A stretch of 6,749 nucleotides of DNA from Dehalococcoidia bacterium UBA6627 (lineage in GTDB: Bacteria > Chloroflexota > Dehalococcoidia > UBA2979), in the NCBI GenBank assembly GCA_002455955.1, contig DKLZ01000086.1:83551-90299 (forward strand), written 5' to 3'. The notes under the pieces were generated by a model. It was not told where the DNA came from. It made no database searches and saw only the letters and a program-made list of their open reading frames with translations. Every line of letters begins with the position of its first letter. The first letter of the stretch is position 1. A program made the translations under genes and the position numbers. This document shows positions 6,619-6,749 of this stretch, one piece after another.

Positions 6619-6747
6619 TTATACCTTGGCTTTATCTGGCTTATCAATACGTTTCAGCAGTCGTTTCCAGTGATATTTGACTCGGCCTTTGAGCTTGACT
6701 TCGTCCTCCGAATTATCGAACTTGACATCTCCATACTCTCGGCGCTG
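6619..6747 (-). CDS. C-terminal end of an unidentified gene, cut by the window edge
   Basis: The minus strand is open from the window edge to a TAA at 6619-6621, giving 42 residues. The other two minus-strand frames close within this stretch, and the translation looks like real protein: QRREYGDVKFDNSEDEVKLK, followed by a basic tail with YHWKRLLKRIDKP and the end KPDKAKV. The tail is rich in Lys and Arg and mostly hydrophilic, with no membrane segment. I do not recognise the family. It lies 62 bp upstream of the ATPase gene on the same strand, so it may be in the same operon, and it could be a partner or client of the ATPase/VWA pair, but nothing in these residues shows that. Confidence 0.65.
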   Translation of the reverse strand, partial: QRREYGDVKFDNSEDEVKLKGRVKYHWKRLLKRIDKPDKAKV

Positions 6748-6749
6748 AC

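Noticed and set aside
6725..6734. ACATCTCCAT at the right end matches half of the palindrome at the left edge
   Set aside because: A ten-base match within codons for Tyr-Gly-Asp-Val of the partial gene, without the second half-site, is most simply coincidence.

Overview
The window is bacterial, compact and protein-coding, with roughly balanced base composition and frequent non-ATG starts (GTG for the metallo-hydrolase and probably the VWA gene, TTG for the ATPase). Nothing fixes the taxon. The combination of a CinA protein, a LACTB2-like hydrolase and a very long NorD/CbbO-type VWA protein would suit an uncultivated Chloroflexota-like lineage, but that is a low-confidence impression. There are no rRNA or tRNA genes, insertion sequences, CRISPR arrays or phage genes.

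Layout: two gene pairs face each other. On the plus strand, a short leader carrying a perfect 20-bp palindrome at the window edge precedes a cinA-like gene (82-1320). Fourteen bases later comes a metallo-beta-lactamase-fold hydrolase with a C-terminal winged helix (1335-2324). On the minus strand, reading inward from the right edge, are the last 42 codons of an unidentified gene (6619-6747), a 62-bp gap that can form two competing hairpins, a MoxR-family AAA+ ATPase of the CbbQ/NorQ group (5690-6556), and a 1087-residue VWA protein of the CbbO/NorD group (2419-5682). The two pairs converge on a 94-bp gap at 2325-2418 with no obvious terminator hairpin.

How the genes work together: the ATPase and VWA genes form a classic MoxR/VWA two-gene unit. 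In characterised relatives (CbbQ-CbbO for Rubisco, NorQ-NorD for nitric oxide reductase, CoxD-CoxE for CO dehydrogenase) a hexameric ATPase and a MIDAS-bearing VWA adaptor remodel or mature a metal-dependent enzyme. No such client is recognisable here. The VWA protein is unusual in having about eight helical repeats at its N terminus and a charged insert right after the first MIDAS motif. The plus-strand pair looks like housekeeping or metabolite-repair genes. The CinA has an intact MoCF-type N-terminal domain, but the residues that define the NMN deamidase active site in its C-terminal domain are replaced.

Most worth a second look are the repeat-rich VWA/ATPase pair with unknown client, the degenerate CinA deamidase site, the possible translational switch before the ATPase, and the palindrome at the left edge.
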